Shown: positions 26,800 through 37,205, counted from the stretch's first letter. The stretch is DNA of 58,153 nt from Pseudomonadota bacterium (GCA_018240285.1 JAFEGA010000036.1:1834-59986); one strand, 5' to 3'. The notes: a model not told the origin generated them from the sequence alone. A program made the numbers and translations.

Positions 26800-27504
26800 A
26801 TGAGCGGAAAATTGTATTTAATCCCGGCTCCGATCAGCCAGGAAAGCATCGATTGGGTTTTGCCCGCTGCCGTTCAGCACCGCATCGCGGAGTTGTCGTA
26901 TTTCATCGTCGAGCAACCCAAAACGGCAAGGCAATTCCTCAAGCAACTCGATCTCAAACGGCCGTTGCAAGATTTGCAGATGCAAGCGCTGAGCGAGCAT
27001 ACCTTGACTAAGGATATGCCGTTATTGCTCGAGCCGATATTGGCGGGACACGATGCTGGCTTGCTGTCGGAAGCGGGGTGTCCGGCGGTGGCGGATCCGG
27101 GGGCGGAATTAGTCCGCTTAGCGCATAAGAATCATATTACGGTGATACCGTTGGTCGGCCCTTCCTCCATTCTATTGGCGTTGATGGCTTCGGGTCTGAA
27201 TGGGCAACGGTTTGCGTTTCACGGTTATTTGCCGGTTGAAAATGCAGCGCGTGCCAGCAAATTAATAGAGCTGGAGAAATTATCGATTCGTCTGAAACAA
27301 ACGCAAATTTTTATCGAAACGCCTTACCGTAATCAGAAATTGCTTGAGCAGCTGATCACCGTGTGCAGCGACAGCACGGATTTATGCATTGCGAGCAACT
27401 TGACATTTTCCAGTGAAAGAGTGATGACCAAACCGATTAAGGAATGGCGGCGCTCATTGCCGGATATCAATAAGATACCGGCAATTTTTTTATTGCAGGG
27501 ATGA
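26800..27504 (+). CDS. Tetrapyrrole-methylase-family SAM methyltransferase (RsmI-like)
   Basis: A 234-residue protein with a fold shared by RsmI and the corrin methylases: MSGKLYLIPAPISQESIDWV, LLSEAGCPAVADPGAELVRL, VIPLVGPSSILLALMASGL and FIETPYRNQKLLEQL. It is shorter than typical RsmI and lacks the usual N-terminal GTLYLVATPIGN wording, so rRNA 2'-O-methylation is only a guess. It follows apaG at 62 bp. Confidence 0.85.
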   Translation: MSGKLYLIPAPISQESIDWVLPAAVQHRIAELSYFIVEQPKTARQFLKQLDLKRPLQDLQMQALSEHTLTKDMPLLLEPILAGHDAGLLSEAGCPAVADPGAELVRLAHKNHITVIPLVGPSSILLALMASGLNGQRFAFHGYLPVENAARASKLIELEKLSIRLKQTQIFIETPYRNQKLLEQLITVCSDSTDLCIASNLTFSSERVMTKPIKEWRRSLPDINKIPAIFLLQG

Positions 27505-27546
27505 CAAGGTGCTGGCAGGGTATTGTTGAATCGCCACCTGCAGGGA

Positions 27547-27942
27547 TTATTGGCCGGGTTGTTTTTTCTGAATGAATTCGATTTTGTATCCGTCGGGATC
27601 TTCTATAAACGCGATCACTGTTGTGCCATGTTTCATCGGGCCGGCTTCGCGCGTGACTTTGCCGCCCAGTTTTTTCACGTTTTCACATGCCTGATAAGCA
27701 TCGCCGACTTCAATCGCAATGTGACCGTAACCTTCACCTAGATTGTACGAGGATGTATCCCAATTGTGTGTCAATTCCAGCACGGTGCCGTCCGCTTCAT
27801 CCTGATAACCGACAAAAGCGAGTGTAAATCTGCCATCGGGATACTCTTTGCGGCGCAGCAGCTTCATGCCCAAAACCTGTGTGTAAAACGCCAGCGACTT
27901 GTCGAGGTTGCCGACGCGCAGCATGGTATGCAAAATGCGCAT
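27547..27942 (-). CDS. gloA: Lactoylglutathione lyase (glyoxalase I)
   Basis: A 131-residue metalloenzyme that converts the methylglyoxal-glutathione adduct to lactoylglutathione. The metal ligands are in place: His in [11 protein letters not shown], Glu in [11 protein letters not shown], His in GYGHIAIEV and Glu in DGYKIEFIQ. It starts directly after the rubredoxin gene's stop on the same strand, so both are cotranscribed. Confidence 0.96.
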   Translation of the reverse strand: MRILHTMLRVGNLDKSLAFYTQVLGMKLLRRKEYPDGRFTLAFVGYQDEADGTVLELTHNWDTSSYNLGEGYGHIAIEVGDAYQACENVKKLGGKVTREAGPMKHGTTVIAFIEDPDGYKIEFIQKKQPGQ

Positions 27943-28131
27943 TTAGATTTTCACCATTTCAAAATCTTCTTTGCGCGCGCCACATTCCGGGCAAGTCCAG
28001 TTGATCGGCACATCTTCCCAGCGCGTGCCCGGCGCAATGCCTTCATCCGGAGATCCTAAGGCTTCATCATAGATGTAGCCGCAAATTAAACACATGTAAC
28101 GATTAAATTCACGATTCTCTTCGGTAGGCAT
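27943..28131 (-). CDS. Rubredoxin
   Basis: A 62-residue electron carrier with one Fe(Cys)4 centre: MCLICGYIYDEALGSPDEGI (Cys 14 and 17) and NWTCPECGARKEDFEM (Cys 47 and 50). It is 10 or so residues longer at the N-terminus than minimal rubredoxins, as in other proteobacteria. It is divergent from thiD, a common betaproteobacterial arrangement. Confidence 0.96.
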   Translation of the reverse strand: MPTEENREFNRYMCLICGYIYDEALGSPDEGIAPGTRWEDVPINWTCPECGARKEDFEMVKI

Positions 28132-28183
28132 GATAGATAGCTGTTTCCTTTTAGGTTAAAATGATATTTTACGGTATTAATGC

Positions 28184-29023
28184 ATGTTACAGCCACCCCC
28201 AATCGTACTTTCTTTTGCAGCCAATGATCCCAGTGGTGGAGCAGGGTTGCAGGCTGATCTGTTAACGATCGCCAGCATGGGCTGCCATCCGCTATCGGTG
28301 ATGACGGCGATTACGATACAGGATACCGCCGGTGTCGATGATGTCATGCCACTTGATCCCGAATGGGTCGCCGATCAGGCTCGGGCGGTATTGGAAGATA
28401 TGCCGGTTCATGCATTCAAAATCGGTCTATTGGGTAGTGTGGAAATTATCGCTGCCATCGCCGAAGTGATTTCCGATTATCCGCATATTCCGCTGGTGAT
28501 GGATCCGGTACTGACTTCCGGCCGTGGAGACGAACTGGCGAACGAAGAAATGATCGATGCGATGCGGGAATTATTGTTGCCGCAAGTGACGATACTAACG
28601 CCGAATAGCCTCGAAGCCAGGCACTTGGCGCAGCAGGACAATGACAATAGCGAGAGCAAGCTGGATTTAAGCCTCTGCGCACAGCGGTTACTGAATATGG
28701 GATGCGAATATGTGTTGATAACCGGCACCCATGAGAATACCGCGCAAGTGACTAATACATTGTATGCCGTTGATGGTGTGGTGCGCACGGATCACTGGGA
28801 AAGATTGGAAAACACCTATCACGGTTCCGGTTGCACGCTGGCTTCGGCGATAGCCGCTTCATTAGCCAATGGCTTATCCATCAGCGAGAGCGTGTTGGAA
28901 GCGCAAGACTATACCTGGCATACGCTGCAAGCAGGGTTCCGTCCCGGCATGGGGCAATATATTCCCAACCGGCTGTTCTGGGTGCAAGATGTCGAAGATG
29001 ACCAGAACGAGCAGGATGAGTGA
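28184..29023 (+). CDS. thiD: Hydroxymethylpyrimidine/phosphomethylpyrimidine kinase
   Basis: A 279-residue kinase with the pyrimidine-binding start (VLSFAANDPSGGAGLQADLL), VMDPVLTSGRGDEL, LTPNSLEARHLA and the catalytic NTYHGSGCTLASAIAASLANG. It phosphorylates the pyrimidine moiety of thiamine twice. The thiE GTG follows immediately after its stop, so translation is coupled. No TPP riboswitch is visible upstream. Confidence 0.95.
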   Translation: MLQPPPIVLSFAANDPSGGAGLQADLLTIASMGCHPLSVMTAITIQDTAGVDDVMPLDPEWVADQARAVLEDMPVHAFKIGLLGSVEIIAAIAEVISDYPHIPLVMDPVLTSGRGDELANEEMIDAMRELLLPQVTILTPNSLEARHLAQQDNDNSESKLDLSLCAQRLLNMGCEYVLITGTHENTAQVTNTLYAVDGVVRTDHWERLENTYHGSGCTLASAIAASLANGLSISESVLEAQDYTWHTLQAGFRPGMGQYIPNRLFWVQDVEDDQNEQDE

Positions 29024-29662
29024 GTGAAAGAAACCAAGATCAGCGGGCTCTATGCGATCACACCGGATCTGCACAATACGGACGATCTGCTTGATAAAAC
29101 GCAACAGGTGCTGGCTGGCGGTGCGCGGCTAATCCAATACCGTAATAAATCGGCTGATGACGCACTACGCAGGAAACAAGCCGGATTATTGCTGCAACTA
29201 TGCAGAGAATACAAAGTTCCGCTGATCATTAACGATCACATTGAACTGGCGGGCGGGCTCGATGCGGACGGTGTGCACGTGGGGCGTGATGATGGTTCGA
29301 TTGGTGAGGCGCGCAGACAATTGGGACGAGATAAGATAGTCGGTGCGTCGTGCTATAACAACTTGGATCTGGCGTTGCGAGCGGAAGAATCTGGCGCCGA
29401 TTATGTCGCTTTTGGTGCTTTTTTTCCTTCGCGGACTAAAACGGATACGGTACCGGTTACAACTCATTTGATCGATCAAGCCAGGCAGAGAGTGACCGTT
29501 CCGGTCATTGGAATTGGCGGCATCCGTTTGGCAAATGCAATGACAGTTATCCAAAGCGGCTGCGATGCGATTGCCGTTTGCAACGATTTATTCGCGGCAG
29601 AAAATATCCACACGCAAGCGAAGCAATATGCTCGCTTGTTTGCAGTACATCATGCAATTTAA
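29024..29662 (+). CDS. thiE: Thiamine-phosphate synthase
   Basis: A 212-residue TIM barrel starting at GTG directly after thiD. It joins the thiazole and pyrimidine halves of thiamine. Family blocks are GLYAITPD, LIQYRNKSADD, LIINDHIELAGGLDADGVHVGRDD, VGASCYNN, GADYVAFGAFFPSRTKTD and IGIGGIRLANA. The order thiD-thiE-hemL is typical of the group. Confidence 0.95.
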   Translation: MKETKISGLYAITPDLHNTDDLLDKTQQVLAGGARLIQYRNKSADDALRRKQAGLLLQLCREYKVPLIINDHIELAGGLDADGVHVGRDDGSIGEARRQLGRDKIVGASCYNNLDLALRAEESGADYVAFGAFFPSRTKTDTVPVTTHLIDQARQRVTVPVIGIGGIRLANAMTVIQSGCDAIAVCNDLFAAENIHTQAKQYARLFAVHHAI

Positions 29663-29701
29663 ACAGAGTTATCTTTATCAATTTTTATCACGAGCAAGCC
29701 A

Positions 29702-30982
29702 ATGACATCACGCAATCATCAATTATTCGAACAATCCCAGCACTATATTCCGGGCGGCGTCAATTCTCCCGTGCGCGCTTTTAAATCCGTAGGCGGCGAG
29801 CCGGTGTTTTTTCAACGCGGCGAAGGCGCTTATTTTTGGGATGCGGATGGTAAACAGTACATCGATTATGTCGGATCGTGGGGGCCGCTGATCCTCGGAC
29901 ATGCCCATCCGGATGTCGTGAAAGCGGTGCAAGCGGCGGTGCAAAATGGCTTAACCTTCGGTGCGCCGACCGAAGCCGAACTGGAAATCGCCCAGTTGAT
30001 TTGCCGCTTGCTGCCGTCCATCGAACAAGTTCGCTTGGTCAGTTCCGGTACCGAAGCCGGCATGAGTGTGATCCGTTTGGCGCGCGGCTTTACCGGCAGA
30101 AGCAAGATCATCAAATTTGAAGGCTGTTACCACGGTCACGACGACTCCTTGCTGGTTAAAGCGGGATCGGGCGCGTTGACTTTCGGTAATCCGAGTTCCG
30201 CCGGTGTCCCGGCGGAAACGGCAGGGCATACCATCGTGCTGGATTTCAACGATATTGCCGGTGTTGAAGAAGCCTTTAACAAATGGGGTAAAGAAATCGC
30301 TGCGGTGATCGTCGAACCGGTGGCTGGCAATATGAATCTGATCGCACCCAAAGCGGATTTCCTCGGTAAGTTGCGGACATTGTGTACGCAAAACGGCAGC
30401 GTGCTGATATTTGACGAAGTGATGACGGGGTTCCGGGTTGGTTTGACTTGCGCGCAGGGGCTTTATCAAATCAAGCCCGATCTGACTGCGATGGGCAAAG
30501 TGATCGGCGGCGGTATGCCGATGGCAGCATTCGGAGGACGGCGCGAGATCATGCAATGCCTGGCACCGCTCGGCCCGGTTTATCAAGCGGGCACATTGTC
30601 CGGTAATCCGGTGGCGGTTGCGGCCGGATTGGCTACACTGAAGTTGATTCAAGTGCCCGGTTTTTACGATCAGCTGGCGAACAGAACGCGGCAGTTGGTC
30701 GATGGCATCGCGGCAGCTGCGAAAAAACACGGTATCGATTTTTGCGCGCAATCCATCGGCGGCATGTTCGGATTGTATTTCAGTAAAACTATTCCCACCA
30801 GTTTTGCCGAAGTGATGCAGTGCGATAAGGCGGCCTTTAACCGGTTCTTCCATGCTATGCTGGAAGAAGGTGTTTATTTCGCGCCTTCAGCTTTTGAAGC
30901 CGGTTTTGTTTCTTCTATGCACGGCGATACCGAATTGAATAAAACGTTTTCGGCAGCGGAGAAAATATTCAAGAACTGGTGA
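29702..30982 (+). CDS. hemL: Glutamate-1-semialdehyde 2,1-aminomutase
   Basis: A 426-residue PLP enzyme that makes 5-aminolevulinate for haem. It has [65 protein letters not shown] and the PLP lysine in [14 protein letters not shown]. It supplies haem to cytochromes such as the one encoded next to it. Confidence 0.97.
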   Translation: MTSRNHQLFEQSQHYIPGGVNSPVRAFKSVGGEPVFFQRGEGAYFWDADGKQYIDYVGSWGPLILGHAHPDVVKAVQAAVQNGLTFGAPTEAELEIAQLICRLLPSIEQVRLVSSGTEAGMSVIRLARGFTGRSKIIKFEGCYHGHDDSLLVKAGSGALTFGNPSSAGVPAETAGHTIVLDFNDIAGVEEAFNKWGKEIAAVIVEPVAGNMNLIAPKADFLGKLRTLCTQNGSVLIFDEVMTGFRVGLTCAQGLYQIKPDLTAMGKVIGGGMPMAAFGGRREIMQCLAPLGPVYQAGTLSGNPVAVAAGLATLKLIQVPGFYDQLANRTRQLVDGIAAAAKKHGIDFCAQSIGGMFGLYFSKTIPTSFAEVMQCDKAAFNRFFHAMLEEGVYFAPSAFEAGFVSSMHGDTELNKTFSAAEKIFKNW

Positions 30983-31010
30983 TTTTCGAGGAAGTAAACG
31001 AGGAAACAAT

Positions 31011-31049
31011 AGCAATAAAAAAGGCGGCATGGCCGCCTTTTTTATTGCT
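31011..31049. terminator. Bidirectional terminator between hemL and the cytochrome gene
   Basis: A perfect long inverted repeat, AGCAATAAAAAAGGCGGC-ATG-GCCGCC followed by TTTTTTATTGCT. GC-rich stem plus T-runs on both strands fit termination of both convergent genes. Confidence 0.92.
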
Positions 31050-31064
31050 TCGCAACCGGTGCGC

Positions 31065-31712
31065 CTAACGCATGGTGGAAATATAAGCTGATACGGCGCG
31101 TTTTTCATTTGCGCTCATGCGGTGAACAACTTTTTGCATGACTTTGTTATCGTTCGCGCGATCACCGGTATTGAACTGATTTAACTGTGTCAGCGTGTAT
31201 TCCGCATGCTGACCGGCAACGCCAGGATAGCGAGGCACAATACCAGATCCTGTCGGGCCGTGGCAGCTAGCACAGGCAGGAATACCGTTTTCGATGTTAC
31301 CGCCGTGATAAAGAATTTTTCCTGTTTCGAGCAGTTTCTCATCAGCTGCTACTTGGCTCGGTATCGTTTTTTGCTGTGCATAATATTCGCCGAGTTTTTT
31401 CATATCTTCTTGCGAAAGCGCAGCCACCATCGAAGACATGACCGGGCTGTTACGTTTGGCCGGTTCGGTTTCGGTTGCTTTAAAATCCATTAACTGCTTG
31501 GTGATATACTCCGCTTGCTGGCCGGCCAGAATTGGATTCATCGGGATGACGCTGTTGCCGTCCGGGTTGTGGCAACCGGCACATACGCCGGAAGCGATTT
31601 CTTGTGCGCTGGCGGGAGCAGCAGCACTTGAGTCAGCAGCTGTTTCTTCAGCTGCCAGAGGCGCAACCATTGCAAGCGCTGCGAGCATTACCATGTTTTT
31701 AATCATTTTCAT
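31065..31712 (-). CDS. Dihaem cytochrome c4
   Basis: A 215-residue periplasmic protein with a signal peptide and two haem-binding CxxCH motifs, CAGCH at 44-48 and CASCH at 147-151, in two similar halves (ILAGQQAEYITKQLMDF and GVAGQHAEYTLTQLNQF repeat one another). This is the cytochrome c4 layout. Such proteins carry electrons to terminal oxidases. It converges with hemL, as in other betaproteobacteria. Confidence 0.94.
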   Translation of the reverse strand: MKMIKNMVMLAALAMVAPLAAEETAADSSAAAPASAQEIASGVCAGCHNPDGNSVIPMNPILAGQQAEYITKQLMDFKATETEPAKRNSPVMSSMVAALSQEDMKKLGEYYAQQKTIPSQVAADEKLLETGKILYHGGNIENGIPACASCHGPTGSGIVPRYPGVAGQHAEYTLTQLNQFNTGDRANDNKVMQKVVHRMSANEKRAVSAYISTMR

Positions 31713-31844
31713 ATTTCGCGTTCCGTTCTAAGAGCATTCAAAAGTTGGTAGGTGTATTGAAAATTAGCAGCATATTTTAACAAGGCGTAAGACCATTAAC
31801 AACAAAATTCATAGGGTCTTCATTATTTAATATTTTATTTTTCA

Positions 31845-32438
31845 ATGAAAATAATTTTTATCCTGTTATTGATAGCTAATATCGCCTATCTGGCCAGTAC
31901 ACAGCTATTATCCGGCAAGCAAAACCCGGATGTGCCGGTCTTGGTGAATCCGGAAAAAATCGTATTGGTTCCGGCGCAGGAAAATTGCTTACTGTGGGGC
32001 GATTTTTATGAGGAACAAATCCGCTATGCCGGAACCGTGCTGTCAGATTTATTTCCTGGTCTGATCTATGACACCGAGGAATCCGGTCAAACTACCATGT
32101 ATTGGTTGTATATTCCGCGTTATCCTAACAAGGAAGCGGCCAATCGTGAAATCAACAAATTGCGCAACCTTGGCATTGTCAGTTTTCGCGTCAAAGACGA
32201 TACGCAATGGCAGAACGCAGTATCGCTCGGGATGTTTTACGATCAGCAGGATGCATTGAAGCAGTTGCGTGAGATCGAAAAAAAGGGCATCACCAATGCT
32301 AAGATAGAAGATCGCAACGTCGTACTGAAGAAAATCGTCATTCATAACCCGGCGCACATGATCAAGGAGCAAATGCAAAAATTAGTCGAACAATTTGACG
32401 ATACCAAACTGGTTCAAGGCAAATGCGAACGTTTATAA
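31845..32438 (+). CDS. SPOR-domain protein with N-terminal anchor
   Basis: A 197-residue protein with a membrane helix or uncleaved signal (MKIIFILLLIANIAYLAST). Residues about 75-165 look like a SPOR domain (YWLYIPRYPNKEAANREINK, LRNLGIVSFRVKDD, GMFYDQQDALKQLREIEKKG), which binds glycan strands lacking peptides at division sites. The C-terminus is helical. A role in cell-wall or septum biology is likely, from the family. Confidence 0.82.
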   Translation: MKIIFILLLIANIAYLASTQLLSGKQNPDVPVLVNPEKIVLVPAQENCLLWGDFYEEQIRYAGTVLSDLFPGLIYDTEESGQTTMYWLYIPRYPNKEAANREINKLRNLGIVSFRVKDDTQWQNAVSLGMFYDQQDALKQLREIEKKGITNAKIEDRNVVLKKIVIHNPAHMIKEQMQKLVEQFDDTKLVQGKCERL

Positions 32439-32509
32439 TAGCCGGTAATGCGAAAGTGCAATAATCACACGCTATCGCTGTCAATCACTCAATAATTAAA
32501 CAAAAAAAC

Positions 32510-33316
32510 ATGACGGTACCTATCAAGACACCTCAAGAAATAGAAACGATGCGCATTGCCGGGCGGCTGGCGGCGGAAGTGCTGGATTACATCGCGCCGT
32601 ATGTTGTCGCCGGTGTTACCACTGAAGAACTCGATAATTTGTGCCATCGCTATATGGTGGATGTGCAGAAAACGATACCCGCACCGCTAAATTACGCACC
32701 GGCAGGGCACACACCTTATCCCAAATCGATTTGCACTTCGATCAATAATCAGATCTGCCACGGTGTTCCCGGACAAAAGAAGTTAAAAAACGGTGATATC
32801 GTCAATATCGATATCACTGTGATCTATGAAGGCTATCACGGCGATACCAGCCGCATGTTCTATGTCGGCGAGCCGTCGATTCAAGCCAAACGCTTGTGCG
32901 AAGTAACCTACGAAGCGATGTGGCGCGGTATCGACGAAGTGAAGCCGGGCAATCATCTCGGCGATATCGGCTTTGCCATTCAAAAGCTGGCGGAAGGTGT
33001 CGGCTATAGCGTGGTGCGGGAATTTTGCGGGCACGGTATCGGCGCCAAATTTCATGAGGATCCGCAAGTACTGCATTACGGCCGGCGCGGCACCGGCATG
33101 GAACTCAAACCCGGTATGATTTTTACCATCGAACCGATGATTAACGCCGGTAAAGCCGCGATCCGCCATCTTCCGGACGGTTGGACCATCACCACCAAGG
33201 ACGGCAGCTTATCGGCGCAGTGGGAGCACACCATTCTAGTGACTGACAACGGTTACGAAGTGCTCACCATATCCGCGGGTTCTCCGCCGAAACCGGTCTA
33301 TCGTTTTGCCAGCTAA
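32510..33316 (+). CDS. map: Methionine aminopeptidase, type I
   Basis: A 268-residue dimetal enzyme that removes N-terminal methionine from new proteins. It has ICTSINNQICHGVPG, the first metal Asp in GDIVNIDITV and the second in GYHGDTSRMF, GHGIGAKFHEDPQVLHYG, TIEPMIN and the last Glu in AQWEHTILVT. The gene is complete and starts map-rph-rdgB. Confidence 0.97.
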   Translation: MTVPIKTPQEIETMRIAGRLAAEVLDYIAPYVVAGVTTEELDNLCHRYMVDVQKTIPAPLNYAPAGHTPYPKSICTSINNQICHGVPGQKKLKNGDIVNIDITVIYEGYHGDTSRMFYVGEPSIQAKRLCEVTYEAMWRGIDEVKPGNHLGDIGFAIQKLAEGVGYSVVREFCGHGIGAKFHEDPQVLHYGRRGTGMELKPGMIFTIEPMINAGKAAIRHLPDGWTITTKDGSLSAQWEHTILVTDNGYEVLTISAGSPPKPVYRFAS

Positions 33317-33343
33317 GTTTCTAATTCCGGAAGGTTTTTTATC

Positions 33344-34078
33344 ATGACAAGAAGTCATCAACGCACCACCGGGCAAATCCGCCCGGTCAGAATTACCCGC
33401 CATTACACCAAGCACGCCAGCGGTTCGGTGCTGATCGAATGCGGCGATACCAAAGTCATCTGCACCGCCAGCATCAGCGAACAGATTCCGCCGTTCCTGA
33501 AAGGCCAAGGGCAGGGGTGGCTGACCGCCGAATACGGCATGCTGCCGGGTTCGACGCATACGCGCATGCAGCGCGAAGCGGCGAAAGGCAAGCAAACCGG
33601 CCGCACCATGGAAATCCAGCGGCTGATCGGCCGCGCGTTGCGCGCCGTGGTGGATTTGAAAAAACTTGGCGAACGTACCATACAGATCGACTGCGACGTG
33701 ATCCAAGCGGATGGCGGCACACGCACAGCCAGCATTACCGGCGCGTTCGTGGCACTGCACGACGCTGTCGATCAATTGATCTGTCAGCAAATGATCGAAA
33801 CTTCGCCGATCCTTGATCATGTTGCAGCGATTTCGGTCGGTATCTATCAAGGCGTCCCGGTGCTCGATCTGGATTACAGCGAAGATTCAGACTGCGATAC
33901 GGACATGAATGTTGTGATGACTGGCAATATGGGATTGATCGAAGTACAAGGCACCGCCGAAGGCAACGCATTCAGCCGGGAAGAGCTCGGTATCATGCTG
34001 GACTTGGCACAACACGGCATTCAGGAACTGATTGCGAAGCAGAAAAGCGCTCTGGCAGCGGAAGCCGCGCATGGATAA
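33344..34078 (+). CDS. rph: Ribonuclease PH
   Basis: A 244-residue phosphorolytic 3'-exonuclease that trims tRNA 3' ends. Family features are [55 protein letters not shown] and [18 protein letters not shown]. It overlaps rdgB by 8 bp, which couples their translation. Confidence 0.97.
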   Translation: MTRSHQRTTGQIRPVRITRHYTKHASGSVLIECGDTKVICTASISEQIPPFLKGQGQGWLTAEYGMLPGSTHTRMQREAAKGKQTGRTMEIQRLIGRALRAVVDLKKLGERTIQIDCDVIQADGGTRTASITGAFVALHDAVDQLICQQMIETSPILDHVAAISVGIYQGVPVLDLDYSEDSDCDTDMNVVMTGNMGLIEVQGTAEGNAFSREELGIMLDLAQHGIQELIAKQKSALAAEAAHG

Positions 34079-34673
34079 GCTGAAAAAACTGGTCATCGCC
34101 AGCAATAACAAAGGCAAGCTGCGCGAAATCGGCGAACTGCTGGCACCGCTGGCCATCGACGTTGCACCACAATCCGAATTCAACATCAGCGAAGCCGACG
34201 AACCTCACGTCACATTTGTCGAAAACGCGCTCGCCAAAGCCCGCCACGCCAGCCGCTGCTCCGGTTTGCCCGCCCTCGCGGACGATTCCGGCATCTGCGT
34301 CAGCGCACTCGGCGGCGCACCGGGCGTGAATTCCGCACGCTACGCCGGAGAGCCCAAGTCGGATGAGCGTAACAATCAGAAGTTGGTCGAGTCGCTGAAA
34401 AACCAAACCGACCGCCGCGCGTATTACTATTGCGTGATCGTGCTGGTACGTCACGCCGATGATCCGCAACCGCTTATCGTCGACGGTTCGTGGTACGGCG
34501 AAATCATCGACCAGCCGCGCGGCAGCGGCGGCTTCGGTTACGATCCGTATTTTTATCTACCGGAATTTGGGAAAACTTCCGCCGAATTAACCCCCGAACA
34601 GAAAAATAAAATCAGCCATCGTGGTCAGGCATTGGCAAAGCTGGTGGAAATTTTACAAACCGGAAAGTTTTAA
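34071..34673 (+). CDS. rdgB: dITP/XTP pyrophosphatase (RdgB/HAM1)
   Basis: A 200-residue enzyme that removes non-canonical purine nucleotides. The start at 34071 gives the normal N-terminus [20 protein letters not shown]; earlier in-frame starts lie well inside rph. Other motifs are [28 protein letters not shown] and [13 protein letters not shown]. Confidence 0.96.
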   Translation: MDKLKKLVIASNNKGKLREIGELLAPLAIDVAPQSEFNISEADEPHVTFVENALAKARHASRCSGLPALADDSGICVSALGGAPGVNSARYAGEPKSDERNNQKLVESLKNQTDRRAYYYCVIVLVRHADDPQPLIVDGSWYGEIIDQPRGSGGFGYDPYFYLPEFGKTSAELTPEQKNKISHRGQALAKLVEILQTGKF

Positions 34674-34790
34674 ACCGTTAATGTGAAATGCTCTGGTGCG
34701 TGTGCGAGCATAGAAAAAAATACTCGATTTTTGATCTGATTCTGTTCATGCTGTGATGCATGGAAGAAAGTCCGTTGATAAATCCAACAT

Positions 34791-36416
34791 TTACACACCG
34801 ATGATGTCGCCATCATCGCTTAAATCGATACGATGTGCAGCCGGATCGTGTGGCAATCCCGGCATGGTGACGATGTCGCCGGTCATGACCAGCAAATAGC
34901 CCGCACCGGCGGCGATGCGTACTGCTTCCACCGGCAGTGGGAATGCTTCGGGGTGACCGACTTTGGCGGGGTCGCTGCTAAGCGACAGATGGGTTTTGGC
35001 GATGCACACCGGCAACCGGTCGTAGCCCAATGCGCGGATTCGTTCGAGGTCTTGCTTTGCTGCCCGGCTGAACTCGACTTTGCTGGCGCCGTAAATGGTG
35101 CGGGCAACAGCCGCAATCTTGTCTTCGGGTGAATCGTTCAGATCGTATAAATAGCGTACCGGCGGTTGCGGCCGGGCGGTTGCGGCGATTACCGCATGCG
35201 CCAGTGCTTCGGCTCCTGAACCACCATCGGTAAAGCCAGTGAACAGGGCGGTGCTCAATCCAAGCCCGGGACAGTATTGTTCGATGGCAATCAATTCGTC
35301 AGAAGTATCGCCCGCGAAGCGATTGATGGCGATGACCGGTTCAAAACCGAAAGCTCGCACGCTTTGCACGTGATGCTCCAAATGCGGCAAGCCGCGTTCG
35401 ATTTCTTCGATACTGCCGGGACGGGAAGGATCGCCGCCACCATGCACGCGCAGTGCCCGTGCGGTGACGACCAGCACCACCGCGCTTGGCCATAACCCGG
35501 AACTGCGGCATTTCAGATCGAAAAACTTCTCCGCACCTAGATCAAAACCGAACCCTGCTTCGGTCACTACCCAATCGGCACAAGCAGCGCCGGCCTTGGT
35601 GGCGATCACGCTGTTGCAACCGTGCGCGATATTGCCGAAAGGCCCGCCGTGCACGAAAGCTGGCACGCCTTCGGTGGTTTGCACCAGATTCGGCAGTATC
35701 GCATCGTGCAGCAAAGCCGCCATCGCGCCGGTCGCTTGGAGGCTTTGCGCCGTGACTGGATTGCCGGAACGGTCGAATCCAACCAAGATGCGCCCCAAGC
35801 GCGCTTTGAGATCGGCGAGATCTTCGGCCAGACACAGAATAGCCATGACTTCGGACGCAGCAGTAATGTCGAAACCGGTTTCCCGCGGCACGCCGTTGAG
35901 CCGCCCGCCCAATCCGATCACCGCTTGCCGCAGCGAACGGTCATTCATATCCAGCACACGGCGCCAGAAAACCTGGCGATGCTCCAGATCCAACTCGCTA
36001 CGAAAATGCACGGCATTGTCGAGCAGGGCGGCGAGCAGGTTATGCGCTGCGCCGACGGCGTGCATGTCACCGGTGAAATGCATATTGATGCGCGTTGACG
36101 GCTCAAGTTGGCAACATCCGCCGCCAGTACCGCCGCCTTTGATGCCGAAAATAGGCCCCAAAGACGGTTCGCGCAACGCCAGAGCAACCTGTTGCCCGAT
36201 ACGCGCCAAACCTTGTGCCAGCCCAATCGAAACCGTCGTTTTTCCTTCACCGGTGCGCGTCGGATTAATCGCCGAAACCAAAACGATTTTGCCTTTGGGT
36301 TGCGTATCTTTTTTCGGCAAAGCACCCAACCGCAGTTTCGCCATGTACTCACCGAACAGCATGAGGCTATCCGGTTGCAAACAAAGTTTTGCGGCGATAT
36401 CGAGTATGGGCCTCAT
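34791..36416 (-). CDS. fhs: Formate-tetrahydrofolate ligase
   Basis: A 541-residue enzyme making 10-formyl-tetrahydrofolate from formate and ATP. The P-loop-like TRTGEGKTTVSIGLAQGL, KGGGTGGGCCQLEP, MNDRSLRQAVIGLGG, FVHGGPFGNIAHGCNS and DIVTMPGLP are typical. It is somewhat shorter than many homologues of about 555-560. With the formaldehyde-oxidation operon at 38.4-40.4 kb it lets formaldehyde carbon enter one-carbon metabolism. Confidence 0.95.
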   Translation of the reverse strand: MRPILDIAAKLCLQPDSLMLFGEYMAKLRLGALPKKDTQPKGKIVLVSAINPTRTGEGKTTVSIGLAQGLARIGQQVALALREPSLGPIFGIKGGGTGGGCCQLEPSTRINMHFTGDMHAVGAAHNLLAALLDNAVHFRSELDLEHRQVFWRRVLDMNDRSLRQAVIGLGGRLNGVPRETGFDITAASEVMAILCLAEDLADLKARLGRILVGFDRSGNPVTAQSLQATGAMAALLHDAILPNLVQTTEGVPAFVHGGPFGNIAHGCNSVIATKAGAACADWVVTEAGFGFDLGAEKFFDLKCRSSGLWPSAVVLVVTARALRVHGGGDPSRPGSIEEIERGLPHLEHHVQSVRAFGFEPVIAINRFAGDTSDELIAIEQYCPGLGLSTALFTGFTDGGSGAEALAHAVIAATARPQPPVRYLYDLNDSPEDKIAAVARTIYGASKVEFSRAAKQDLERIRALGYDRLPVCIAKTHLSLSSDPAKVGHPEAFPLPVEAVRIAAGAGYLLVMTGDIVTMPGLPHDPAAHRIDLSDDGDIIGV

Positions 36417-36550
36417 TTTAGAAATCTCGAATTAAGGAAATAAACTGTCTTGGTGATAATACAGCGTCAGTTTCTGAGCGGCTGTGGTGCAGGTATTTTC
36501 CAAGCGGTGCATGAAATTGCATGATGGAGGATGACGCTTTGCTGATCCTT

Positions 36551-36967
36551 CTACTCATCTTTAAACCAGTTTTCCACTTTTAAATCGGGTACTCGGGAAA
36601 ATTCTTGCTCATTTGCGGTGACTAAAATTAGATTTAATGAACAAGCATGGGCAGCGATCAATAAATCATGGCAACCGATTGGCAAACCTCTTTGCTCCAG
36701 GTCGGTTCGGATGATTGCATAAATTGCATCCGCAGCATCTTGAAAAGGCAATACCGGCAAGCTGGCGAGAATTTGTTCGACATTAAAAGTCAGTTTCGGC
36801 GATTGCTTTTTAGCAGCGCCGTAACGCAATTCGCAAGCAACGATGATGCTCGTGCAACTATATTTTTCCCACCCGGAAGCCAGCATTCTTTCAGCTAGCT
36901 TTCCCTGAGGATTTTTCACAAGCTCTGAAACTATATTGGTATCCAGTAAATAACGAAAGTCGCTCAT
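36551..36967 (-). CDS. vapC: VapC-type PIN-domain ribonuclease toxin
   Basis: A 138-residue protein from the ATG at 36967, one base after the vapB stop; an upstream in-frame ATG lies inside vapB. PIN acidic residues are visible: Asp in YLLDTNIVSELVK, Glu in ACELRYGAA and Asp in GCHDLLIAAHA. It should cleave RNA when freed from the antitoxin. Operon order is antitoxin then toxin. Confidence 0.92.
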   Translation of the reverse strand: MSDFRYLLDTNIVSELVKNPQGKLAERMLASGWEKYSCTSIIVACELRYGAAKKQSPKLTFNVEQILASLPVLPFQDAADAIYAIIRTDLEQRGLPIGCHDLLIAAHACSLNLILVTANEQEFSRVPDLKVENWFKDE

Positions 36968-36968
36968 G

Positions 36969-37205
36969 CTAGAAAATATCGTCAGGCTTGACAACCGGAT
37001 CGGCAATCTCTGGAAAATCCTCATCCAGCGTCGGCAAAAGTGGAAGCAGCTCCTTCAAGCTCTTTTTCTTGACCGGTTCGATAATCAGTTTATCGCCTTC
37101 TTTGCGGATGATCGCTTCGGTTCCCTCCAATTCAAAATCGCGCGGGATTCGTATCGCTTGGCTGCGGCCGTTTCTAAACAGGCTGACGTGTCGTTCGTTG
37201 TGCAT
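36969..37205 (-). CDS. vapB: VapB-type antitoxin (AbrB/SpoVT fold)
   Basis: A 78-residue protein from the ATG at 37205, seven bases after GGAG; this gives the normal start MHNERHVSLFRNGRSQAIRI. The N-terminal swapped-hairpin domain binds DNA and the C-terminal tail (DEDFPEIADPVVKPDD) would neutralise VapC. The upstream in-frame ATG at 37235 adds ten residues that look unrelated. Confidence 0.92.
   Translation of the reverse strand: MHNERHVSLFRNGRSQAIRIPRDFELEGTEAIIRKEGDKLIIEPVKKKSLKELLPLLPTLDEDFPEIADPVVKPDDIF

Noticed and set aside
28132..28183. Possible TPP riboswitch before thiD
   Set aside because: The spacer to the rubredoxin gene is only 52 bp and has none of the conserved CUGAGA-type elements.
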